A stretch of 64,000 nt of DNA, taken from the NCBI RefSeq assembly GCF_014645815.1, contig NZ_BMML01000018.1, positions 62,001-126,000 on the forward strand, written 5' to 3'. The stretch is from Streptomyces fuscichromogenes. GTDB lineage: Bacteria > Actinomycetota > Actinomycetes > Streptomycetales > Streptomycetaceae. The notes beneath the pieces were generated by a model, which was not told the DNA's origin, ran no database searches, and worked only from the letters and a program-made list of their open reading frames with translations. The position numbers and the translations under genes are program-made. Below are positions 17,292 to 24,755 of the stretch, piece by piece (within the stretch, counting starts at the first letter, position 1; every line of letters begins with the position of its first letter).

Positions 17292-18368
17292 TTACATGGC
17301 GTTGGACTGTTGATCAGGGGTGGTCCAGGAGTCCCCTGTAGAGGTGATCGTGGTGGGGGTGCCGACGCCGCCGGGGTCGATCGTGGTGGTGGCTGTGACG
17401 GTGTTCTGGCACACCAGGCCGGTGCCGGTGTCGGTGCAGTCGACGGAACTGTTGGCGTCCAGTGCGGCCTCTCCGCCGCCCGCGTCGAGCGGCTTGTCCA
17501 GGAAGGCCGGTTCGACGCTGCGCTTGGCGATCACTGCGCTGGACGCGGTGCTCGAGTAGTGCGGGTAGTAGTACGCCTCGATGGCCGGATAGCCGTTGCT
17601 TCCACTCAGCACGAGCGTGTAACTACCGGGCGCCGTCCTGGAAATGGTCGCGTCCTGGTCCACGGTCCAGGCGCCGAATGTGTGGCCGAAGTTGTTGGTC
17701 AGGGGGTTGAGAAGGCTCAGCTGCGCGTGGAGCCGGTCGGCTGGCGTGTCGGGGTCGATGCCGATCCGGTTGTCGGACCTGTTCTCGTCGCGCACGGCGA
17801 ACGCCTGGGTCCAGTTGTTCTGCGGCGCGACGGTGATGGGCAGTGCGGGTATGGGGTCGCCCATCTGGATGTTTCCGTCGGTGAGGCCGGGCATCAGGGG
17901 ACCGGCGGACGACTGGGTGACCACCAGGCGGGCGTCGCCGGTCGCGGTGTTCCACGCGAGTTCGGCGCGGAAGGGCTCGGACGGGCCGTCGCTGAAGCCG
18001 CGGTTGTCACCGAGGAGGAGTCCTCCGGCGGCGTTCTGCGCTGGAATGAAGACGCGCAGCAGCACGATGCCGTCGTCGCCGGTCAGGTGGCCGGTGTGCA
18101 GGACAGGGCTCACTGCGTCACCGGAAGCCGTCTGCGCGGAGCCGGAGATCAGGGAGTCGAGGTCCGTCCAGTCGGGGTTGCCGGCCTGAGCTGTGCCGGG
18201 GCTGGCGGCATCGGCGACTGCCGCGACGGAGCTCACCTTCTCGCTCTGGTGGTGGGTGGGGAGGGCGGTGTGCAGGTAGCCGCCGGCCGCGATGATCGCG
18301 GCTGCCGCGCTCATCGCGCCGGTGACGCGCCACCGGGAACGGGGTGTGGGACGGTGGAACGAGGTCAT
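17292..18368 (-). CDS. Secreted protein of unknown function (358 aa)
   Basis: I do not recognise a catalytic domain. The N-terminus is basic and then hydrophobic (TGAMSAAAAIIAAGGYLHTA), a signal peptide or membrane anchor. The mature part is rich in Ser/Thr/Gly and beta-type sequence (GDDGIVLLRVFIPAQNAAGG, LAWNTATGDARLVVTQSSAG, PGSYTLVLSGSNGYPAIEAY) with a cysteine pair near the C-terminus. ATG 18368 has AGGAGGAG 4 bases upstream. It begins 49 bases after the LysM/NlpC-P60 gene and is probably its operon partner, acting outside the cell. Confidence 0.75.
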   Translation of the reverse strand: MTSFHRPTPRSRWRVTGAMSAAAAIIAAGGYLHTALPTHHQSEKVSSVAAVADAASPGTAQAGNPDWTDLDSLISGSAQTASGDAVSPVLHTGHLTGDDGIVLLRVFIPAQNAAGGLLLGDNRGFSDGPSEPFRAELAWNTATGDARLVVTQSSAGPLMPGLTDGNIQMGDPIPALPITVAPQNNWTQAFAVRDENRSDNRIGIDPDTPADRLHAQLSLLNPLTNNFGHTFGAWTVDQDATISRTAPGSYTLVLSGSNGYPAIEAYYYPHYSSTASSAVIAKRSVEPAFLDKPLDAGGGEAALDANSSVDCTDTGTGLVCQNTVTATTTIDPGGVGTPTTITSTGDSWTTPDQQSNAM

Positions 18369-18417
18369 GGTCTCCTCCTGTGAGGTTGGTGGTTGATCAC
18401 TGCGGTGGGCCCGTGGG

Positions 18418-19584
18418 TCAGTACCAGCGGTGGGTCTGCCAGAAGGCCCATGCGGTGCAGGCTCCGCCGTAGCGGGCGTTGACGTAGGAGCGCATCCAGC
18501 GCAGCTGGGTGAGCGGGTTGGCGCGCCAGTCGGAGCCGGAGTCGGCCATCTTCGAGCCGGGCAGGGCCTGGCCGAGGCCGTAGGCGCCGCTGGACGGGTT
18601 GGTGGCGGTGGTCTTCCAGCCGGACTCGCGGGCGATGATGTTCGCGACGCACTCGTACTCGGAGCCGAACACCTGGGCCGCGATCTGCCGTACGGGGCCG
18701 GCGGCCGGAGCGGTGGTGGTGTGGATGTACGAGGCGTCGGTGGCTTTCGTCGCGGTGGTGGTGCGGGCGGGGCCGCGGACGCGGACGTAGGCGTCGACGG
18801 CGGCGGTGCGGGGGAGGGCGGCGTAGCGGACGCTGGTGCCGGAGTGGGCGGCTTCGATGACGCGGCCGCCTCCTGCGTAGAGCTGGACGTGGCCGTAGCC
18901 GTAGGTGAAGACCAGGTCGCCGGGCTGCAGGGCGGTACGGCTGATGCGGGTACCGGCCGAGGCCTGGGCGGCGGCGGTGCGCGGCAGGGTGACGCCGGCG
19001 GAGCGCCAGGCGGCCTGGACGAGGCCGGAGCAGTCGTAGCCGCCATTGCCGGTGCCGCCCCACAGATAGGAGACGCCGAGCTGGTGGCGGGCGAAGGCCA
19101 CCGCTGCGGCGGCGCCGGACGCGGCGGGGACGGTCGTGCGGGGCTTGGAGTGCTGCGACGGGTGGCTGCTGCCGGTCGAGGCGACGGACGTGGGGATGGT
19201 CAGGCGGTGGCCGGCGTAGATGACGGTGGAGTCGGCGAGGTGGTTGGCACGCCCCAGCGCGCTGACGGTGGTGTGGTAGTGGCGGGCTAGGGCCCAGAGG
19301 GTGTCGCCGGGGCGCAGCACGACGGTGCGGGGAGCGGGCGTGGCAGCCGGTTGGGTGGTGGGGTGGCCGGCCGTGCTCCGGGACACCGCCTTCGGCGCGG
19401 GGGTGGTTGGCTGGTGCGCGAGGACGGTGGCCGACGGGGTGGTGGGTCGGGCGGCGGAGGCGTTGCGCGGGGCCGCAGCGGCGGCGAGGCTGGCGAGCAG
19501 GGCCAGGACGACGGCCAGGCAGGCCGTCAGGAGGCGGACACGGGGCCGCCTCCCGGCGGGTGCCGTGCTGGTGGCTGTGTTCAT
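18418..19584 (-). CDS. Secreted LysM - NlpC/P60 peptidase - lysozyme-like protein
   Basis: A 388-residue peptidoglycan hydrolase. A signal peptide (LLTACLAVVLALLASLAAAA) is followed by a LysM cell-wall-binding domain at about 87-132 (VLRPGDTLWALARHYHTT, YAGHRLTIP). Next is an NlpC/P60 endopeptidase at about 155-260 with catalytic Cys in GGYDCSGLV and His in YGHVQLY. The C-terminal region from about 300 resembles a transglycosylase SLT/lysozyme fold (CVANIIARESGWKTTATNPS, GAYGLGQALPGSKM). ATG 19584 has GGGAG 9 bases upstream. Two wall-cutting activities in one protein are common in conjugative elements, where they open the wall for transfer, but no transfer genes are seen here. Confidence 0.88.
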   Translation of the reverse strand: MNTATSTAPAGRRPRVRLLTACLAVVLALLASLAAAAAPRNASAARPTTPSATVLAHQPTTPAPKAVSRSTAGHPTTQPAATPAPRTVVLRPGDTLWALARHYHTTVSALGRANHLADSTVIYAGHRLTIPTSVASTGSSHPSQHSKPRTTVPAASGAAAAVAFARHQLGVSYLWGGTGNGGYDCSGLVQAAWRSAGVTLPRTAAAQASAGTRISRTALQPGDLVFTYGYGHVQLYAGGGRVIEAAHSGTSVRYAALPRTAAVDAYVRVRGPARTTTATKATDASYIHTTTAPAAGPVRQIAAQVFGSEYECVANIIARESGWKTTATNPSSGAYGLGQALPGSKMADSGSDWRANPLTQLRWMRSYVNARYGGACTAWAFWQTHRWY

Positions 19585-19608
19585 GGCGAGGTCTCCCAGA
19601 CAAGCGAG

Positions 19609-19738
19609 TCAGTGCACGGGGCGGTGACCTCAGTGCACGGCCTGGCAGGTTGACCAACCAGAGGCTTTTGTTGACCGATTGACGGTGAACACGCAGACGC
19701 GAAGAATCCCCGGCAGCGCGCCCGCAGCAGGGTTGACC
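19609..19738. promoter_or_regulatory. Leader of the LysM/NlpC gene with direct repeats
   Basis: TCAGTGCACGG occurs at 19609 and again at 19630 (21-base spacing). GTTGACC occurs at 19649, 19670 and 19732. The spacing of the first pair, two helical turns, suggests protein binding on one DNA face. No riboswitch fold was recognised in this leader. Confidence 0.3.
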
Positions 19739-19770
19739 AGGACGTCGACCACGCACGGGAGCCGGGAGCG

Positions 19771-20666
19771 ATGACAACCAGACGAGCGCCGGGGGCGCCA
19801 GGGGTGGGAAGGCGGGAAACGCCGGTTCCGGACGGCCCGTTACACGACTTCGCTCAGGGACTGCGGGATCTGCGGGCACAGGCGGGGCCCCGGCGTACCG
19901 GGAACTGTCGTGGCGGACCGGGTACTCGCCCTCCGCGCTGTCGGATGTCGCCGCCGGGCGCCGACTGCCCACGCTGGATGTCACCCTGGCGTTCGCCCGC
20001 CTGCGGCGGTGACACCGATCAGGGGCGCGAGCGGTGGGCCCGGCTGCATGACCAGTTACGCGCCTCCCACCCCGTGCTGCTGGCCGACCCGGCTCCCCCA
20101 GTGGAGGAGGCCCCCGCCGACCCCGCCGTTCCCGCCGGCGAAGTGCTCCTGCCTATCAGCCGAGTCGACCCCGATCCGGCGGCCCTGGCCTGCGAGGACA
20201 ACAAACTGCAGGCCCTGATCAGAGCCTCAGGCCTCCCGCCCGCCGTCCTCCTCGCTACCGGCCACCCCGGGACACGCCGCCGTGTACCGGGGACTGGAAC
20301 GCAGCCTGCCGCTGATGGTCGACCTGGCTACGGGGCAGGCGGACGTTGAGCCAAGCGGCGTGGGAGCTGTCCACCGGCTCCCTGAGCAATGTCGCGGGCT
20401 TTAGCCTGGATGACCCTTCGGAAACCGACCGCACGGACGTCTACGCGGCCTGGCGGCACACCGTCACTCCCGACCAGTGCGCCGCCAAAGCCACGGCACT
20501 GGACACCCCGGGTTTCACCAGAGTGCTGGTCAGCCACGCCCCGGCGGGTACCTGGCTCTGCCTGCATCGCGAGCGCAGCGGCGCCGTTGCCGTAGCCCCC
20601 GTCCTGCGGATCGACTCCACAACGACCCCGTCGTTCTCCTTCCGCGGGAGCGATGGCTCCGGCTGA
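19771..20666 (+). pseudogene. Decayed paralogue of the island Ser/Thr kinase
   Basis: Pieces in different frames match the intact kinase gene at 24756. VPDGPLHDFAQGLRDLRAQA is followed, after a frameshift, by YSPSALSDVAAGRRLP and ERWARLHDQLRASHPVLL, the N-terminal helical domain. The frame then passes directly to PDPAALACEDNKLQALI, which in the intact gene is the end of the kinase domain. A C-terminal stretch (HAPAGTWLCLHRERSGAVAV) closes it. Nearly the whole catalytic domain is deleted and at least two frameshifts are present. It shows that the island once held two such kinases. Confidence 0.75.
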
Positions 20667-20767
20667 GGCCTCCGTACGCAGTCAACCGGACAACAAAAAG
20701 GCCTGGTCGCGGTACCGGTCGCCCTCATGAACTTAAGGCCACAACCACCTGAGGGAGGAGAAGTTCC

Positions 20768-22081
20768 ATGCCGTACCTGGTGCAGGACACCACACGAAGT
20801 CAGGATGGTGGCAGGAGACCGCCATGGCTGCGCCGGCCGAGCTGGGTCCGCAGAACATCGGTGTACGTGGCAGGCGCCCTGGCGGCCGTCCTAATCGGCG
20901 GAACGCTGTTCGCCCTGCCGGAGATGGCTGCTGCGTCCCGCCCGGCACGGATGGCTGACGCGGCCTCCGAAACGTCGTCCGCCAACTGCGTTGCGGGTTC
21001 ACCGGGACCGGGGAGTGCGGCGGCCGGTTCGGGCGCCGACTCCCTGTCACCCAGGTCGCCCGCGTCGCCCAGTGCGGCGGATTCCGTCTCCGGGGTTGCG
21101 TCTGCTGCCTGCTGCGGAGCGTCTTCCGTGGGGGTGGGCACGCAGCCGGGAGCGGGCTCGGGAGGCGGCTCTGCCTCGACGGCGGACGGTCACAACTTCC
21201 AAGGCATCTACGCGTTCAGCGGAGGCAAGACCTCCGACCTGGCGACCGACCCGGACGTCGCGGGGCGCTCGCTGGTCTTCTACTGGGCCCAGTTGGAGCC
21301 GCAGCGGGGCCAGTATCGGTGGGATCTGATCGACCAGGCCATGCAGCCGTGGGCGGCGGCCGGGAAGAAGGTCATCCTGCGGGTGTCGGCGGCCGGATGG
21401 GCGAAGTGGGACACCGCCGCGGACTCCGCGCACGGCACCCCGGCCTGGGTCTACGACCAGGGCGTGAAGTCGGTGACCGAGCAGGACGGAGCGGTCATGC
21501 CCGAATACTGGAACCCCACCTTCGGAAAGGACATGACCACCTTCTTGCAGGCGTTTGCCGCTCGCTACGACGGCAACGCGGGCCTCGCCGCCGTCGACAT
21601 CTCCATCGGCGTTGGAGGGGAGAGCAAGGCCGACAGCGAGAAGAATCCCGACCTGCTCTCGCTGTGGCAGACCATCGGCTACACCGACGAGCTGTGGTGG
21701 GGTTACGCACAAGAGACCATCGCCGCCTACACCAGCGTCTTCCGCCGCACCCCGCTGGCGCTGATGCCGGACAAGACGTTCATCGGCGGCACGGACGGCT
21801 ACAACGAGGAGAAGATCGTCGACTACGCCGTGGCCAAGGGCATCTGGCTGCAGGACAACGGCGTGGTGCCGGGCCGGGCGCTCTCCGCTCCGTGGGGCCA
21901 GACCCCGGTGATCGCCGAGATGCGCGGCGCGACCAGTGACACCGGCGACAATCTGGCCGACGACCTCAAGGCCGCCGTCGCCGAACACCCCGTCTTCGTC
22001 CTCGTCTTCACCAGCGACATCACCGATGCCAACCGCGACGTCCTCCACCAGGTCGCCACCCAGGTGGCCACGGGCAGCTGA
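20768..22081 (+). CDS. Secreted TIM-barrel glycoside-hydrolase-like protein
   Basis: A 437-residue protein. The N-terminus has a hydrophobic export segment (TSVYVAGALAAVLIGGTLFA), then a Ser/Gly/Ala-rich linker to about residue 135. The rest looks like a clan GH-A beta/alpha barrel: GRSLVFYWAQLEPQRGQYRW, QAMQPWAAAGKKVILRVSAA, LAAVDISIGVGGESKADSEK and PVIAEMRGATSDTGDN, with acidic residues at strand ends. It resembles the catalytic half of GH42-type or related enzymes, but the substrate is not deducible. GGAGGAG stands 7 bases before ATG 20768. A strong terminator follows at 22095. Confidence 0.75.
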   Translation: MPYLVQDTTRSQDGGRRPPWLRRPSWVRRTSVYVAGALAAVLIGGTLFALPEMAAASRPARMADAASETSSANCVAGSPGPGSAAAGSGADSLSPRSPASPSAADSVSGVASAACCGASSVGVGTQPGAGSGGGSASTADGHNFQGIYAFSGGKTSDLATDPDVAGRSLVFYWAQLEPQRGQYRWDLIDQAMQPWAAAGKKVILRVSAAGWAKWDTAADSAHGTPAWVYDQGVKSVTEQDGAVMPEYWNPTFGKDMTTFLQAFAARYDGNAGLAAVDISIGVGGESKADSEKNPDLLSLWQTIGYTDELWWGYAQETIAAYTSVFRRTPLALMPDKTFIGGTDGYNEEKIVDYAVAKGIWLQDNGVVPGRALSAPWGQTPVIAEMRGATSDTGDNLADDLKAAVAEHPVFVLVFTSDITDANRDVLHQVATQVATGS

Positions 22082-22094
22082 CCCGTCCACCGCC

Positions 22095-22128
22095 GAACGA
22101 TCCCGTTCCCATCGGAACGGGATCGTTC
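22095..22128 (+). terminator. Strong intrinsic terminator
   Basis: A perfect 15-bp stem (GAACGATCCCGTTCC and its complement) with loop CATC, 14 bases after the stop of the TIM-barrel gene and followed by TATT. It can work in both directions. Confidence 0.8.
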
Positions 22129-22134
22129 TATTGA

Positions 22135-22830
22135 ATTCGAACAGTTTGGCCGCAGCGGGAGCCAACACGGATACGGACGCGCCTGGCCTCTTCCAACTGA
22201 TGGAGTCGACGGCGAAGGCGGCCGTCCGGCCGACGGGAACGCCCATGTCGATGTCGATGTCGATGGCTTGGACGTCGTCGACGGTGACCGTCCAGGTCGG
22301 CCTGAGCGCGGTGAATTCCTTGCCGGGGAACCACACCCACGCGCCAATGGTGTCGCCGCTGCTGAGACCACTGCCAGGGTGAACTACTTCCGGGTCTCCG
22401 TCACCAGGGGCGGCAGCCAAAACCTGGCCGCGGAATTCAGCGGTATCGAGGCCGAGACGCACATGAACCTTGACGCGTCCGCGGTCGACAACATCATCAA
22501 GATGATCGGGGACGCCGACAGCCGTTGGCCGAGGAACTCCTGAGCTCGGAACTCTCCGCTGTCGCTGCGTTCCGGTGTCGGTGTCTCTGAACCAGGCGAC
22601 AGCGACACCGGAATCGGACAATCGAAGTACGACGGGTCCGCCGGCGTGGCGGTCACAACGTCCCGTTCCACCTCGTCCAGCAACTCGCGCACATCGGCGG
22701 CGAACCGGCGGACCTCCTCCGGGTTGTCGGCGGCGGCCTCGCGGATGCGGTCCTGGCGGACAAGCCTCACCCGAGCCGCGCAGCACCCACGTGACCTGCA
22801 CGGTCAAAACAAATCCGGTTACGGATTGAC
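22135..22830. other. Non-coding or decayed stretch with short coding-like fragments
   Basis: No complete gene is convincing in this stretch, which precedes the toxin gene. Three pieces look protein-derived. On the minus strand at 22135-22340 there is DTIGAWVWFPGKEFTALRPT with WTVTVDDVQAIDIDIDMGVP. On the plus strand at 22379-22543 a GTG-initiated 54-residue frame contains YFRVSVTRGGSQNLAAEFSG. On the minus strand at 22590-22770 there is PEEVRRFAADVRELLDEVER. They lie in different frames and strands, with no good Shine-Dalgarno, so they read as remnants. Confidence 0.4.
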
Positions 22831-22941
22831 CATTTGCCCGGGGAATCGGTGGAAGCCTTTCAGGTCAAAAATCCCGGCCTTACCAAGGAACCCACGTCAC
22901 CACTGCGGCCTGCCGGAGCAGGCCCGACGAAAGAGGTTCCC

Positions 22942-23985
22942 GTGAAGAAGCCGTTCTTCGGTTTTCCCGCCTGTAGGCGCAAGTGGCGTCTCGTCGCGGC
23001 TGGCCTGGCCACCGCCGCGGCCGTGGCCGGCACCGCGACCTTCGCCACCGCTGAACTGCGTACGAGCCCGCACCCCGCCCACGCCACGATCGGGCTGGCG
23101 GACTCCAGCGTCAGCATCACCGGCCAGAGCTCGACGGACTGCAGCCCTGTCAGCGGCCTTCCTGTCCTGACGGCCGGCGGTACCGTAAGCACACTGCCGA
23201 ACACCGGCGACTGCTCCGGTACGACGTCCGGTGGCACTCTGCAAGGCACTCTCGGCCAGAGCCAGAACTGCCAGCTCACGGAAGAGCAGCAGCAGGACCT
23301 CATAACCCGCGCGAAGGCTCAGCAGGCCGCCAACGACGAGCGCTTCCAGAGCGAGTTGCTGAAGAACCTGCTCGCCCTGGCCGCGGCCAAGTCAGGCGGT
23401 GCCGCGTTCAGCCTGCACATGTCCGGGTACACCAAACTCAGCCCGCAGGACGTCACTGACCTGATTCAGAACGGTACGGTCACCCCCGCCGACATGGCAG
23501 CCGCCATCCTGCAGACCTTGCAGGAACTCGGCGAGGACACCGCCGGTGTGACCGTCAGCGGTTCCTGCACCGGCGACGAGAACCAGAACCCGAACTACAG
23601 CGCCAGTAGCAGTGATTCGAACTCCTCGGGTGACTCGGCGGACAACGAGGGCCAGTCGGGTCAGGACCAGGCTGCCCCGTCAGACCTCGGATCCGACTGG
23701 GTGCCCCAGGACCCCAAGAACATCTGCGAGAGCACGGGGTGCGAGGACGTGGCGGTTGAGATCCAGCAGAAGATCGGCGGCACCAGGTATCGGATCGAGG
23801 ACTCGATGGGAGCGCCGACCCTCGGCAAGTACCGCGGAGAGGACACGTACTGGAACTACCATGAGGTAGTGATCAAGGATGGCCGCGTGTACGACGCCTG
23901 GACGGGACGGACCGGTGAACTGCTGGACACCTATCGGGGCAACTGGCAGTACGGGCAGTGGCTGAAGTTCACTCCGATCGGATGA
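22942..23985 (+). CDS. Secreted papain-fold toxin (Tox-PL-like)
   Basis: A 347-residue exported protein with a signal peptide (WRLVAAGLATAAAVAGTATF), a low-complexity middle and a Ser/Asp/Gln linker. The C-terminal domain of about 80 residues has the order Cys267 (TGCEDVAVEIQQ), His307 (WNYHEVVIKDG) and Asp318 (RVYDAWTG). This matches papain-fold toxin domains of polymorphic toxins, which act as peptidases, deamidases or transferases on host proteins. GTG 22942 is chosen because AAAGAGG stands 5 bases upstream and the signal peptide then starts correctly. Its stop overlaps the next start (ATGA), the usual toxin/immunity arrangement. The exact chemistry is unknown. Confidence 0.72.
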   Translation: MKKPFFGFPACRRKWRLVAAGLATAAAVAGTATFATAELRTSPHPAHATIGLADSSVSITGQSSTDCSPVSGLPVLTAGGTVSTLPNTGDCSGTTSGGTLQGTLGQSQNCQLTEEQQQDLITRAKAQQAANDERFQSELLKNLLALAAAKSGGAAFSLHMSGYTKLSPQDVTDLIQNGTVTPADMAAAILQTLQELGEDTAGVTVSGSCTGDENQNPNYSASSSDSNSSGDSADNEGQSGQDQAAPSDLGSDWVPQDPKNICESTGCEDVAVEIQQKIGGTRYRIEDSMGAPTLGKYRGEDTYWNYHEVVIKDGRVYDAWTGRTGELLDTYRGNWQYGQWLKFTPIG

Positions 23986-24383
23986 TGACGGTGGACTATC
24001 GGACGCTCTTCGCCGACGTACACCGCCGCCCGGGCTCGTACGGGCTGGACGGCTCGTACGGCCAAGCCGTGGCTTTCATCATGGGCTGCGACGCGGGCAA
24101 TGCCTGGGGCCTGCTCGTGGGCTTCCCCGAATGGCTGGCGATGAAGGCAGGAGGGGGTGCCAACCTCGTGTGGTCGGCACTCGTACTGCGGATCGCCTTC
24201 CCCGGCCCCACCGTCGTGACGGCGGCCGAAACCCTCGATCAGCAACACGACGAACACGCTGTCGGTGCACTCTTCGGCCTTCTCGACGAATTCCTGGCCG
24301 ACCGGAAGGGCTCCCGAGGCGCGGCCGCCATCGTCTCCAGCTACCTCGACTGGCAGCGCCTCCGACGGGAGCAGAACTCCTAG
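23982..24383 (+). CDS. Probable immunity protein for the papain-fold toxin
   Basis: A 133-residue soluble protein (DYRTLFADVHRRPGSYGLDG, YGQAVAFIMGCDAGNAWGLL, GFPEWLAMKAGGGANLVWSA). The sequence style matches small Streptomyces immunity-type proteins, but I cannot name the family with certainty. The ATG at 23982 overlaps the toxin stop codon (ATGA), giving translational coupling; ATG 23985 is the alternative. It should bind and neutralise the toxin in the producing cell; this is inferred from position and size. A long hairpin terminator closes the pair. Confidence 0.65.
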   Translation: MMTVDYRTLFADVHRRPGSYGLDGSYGQAVAFIMGCDAGNAWGLLVGFPEWLAMKAGGGANLVWSALVLRIAFPGPTVVTAAETLDQQHDEHAVGALFGLLDEFLADRKGSRGAAAIVSSYLDWQRLRREQNS

Positions 24384-24420
24384 CCCACCTGGCTCTCTGA
24401 CCCCGAGCGCGTCCGCCGTG

Positions 24421-24473
24421 CCGCCTTCGCCTGGTTCGCCTGATTCCCAACGCAGGGAACCGGGCGAAGGCGG
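24421..24473 (+). terminator. Hairpin terminator after toxin/immunity pair
   Basis: A 17-bp stem with one G-T wobble (CCGCCTTCGCCTGGTTC pairing with 24457-24473) and a 19-base loop, followed by CGTTTCC. It lies 38 bases after the immunity stop. Confidence 0.7.
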
Positions 24474-24547
24474 CGTTTCCGTGTCTCCAATCGGAACCAG
24501 ATCGTTCGATTCCCCTCGCGGGGTCTGTTCGGCGGGGCCGTTGGCGC

Positions 24548-24594
24548 GTGCCCGCGTGTCGGCGTGCCCGCGTGTCGGCGTGTCGGCGTGTCGG
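24548..24594 (+). repeat. Short tandem repeat GTGCCCGCGTGTCGGC
   Basis: Two exact 16-base units (24548-24563, 24564-24579) are followed by two partial 8-base units (GTGTCGGC). It lies in the 372-base gap between the immunity gene and the kinase gene, which holds no other feature apart from the terminator. Confidence 0.7.
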
Positions 24595-24755
24595 TTCGCG
24601 TCGGAAGGGCATCGGCCAGGGGCCGGGCCCGGCATTACGATGACAGGGCACAGCGAAAGGCGAGGTCTGGCGGGCCTCGTGAGAGCCCTGCGGCGCGTTC
24701 CTGGGAATACTCACGGCCCGGATCGGTCAGCGGCGGGTTCTGGGCGAGGAGCGGC

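Noticed and set aside
22379-22543. Possible 54-residue plus-strand gene
   Set aside because: The GTG start has no good Shine-Dalgarno and coding-like fragments on the other strand flank it; treated as part of a decayed stretch.
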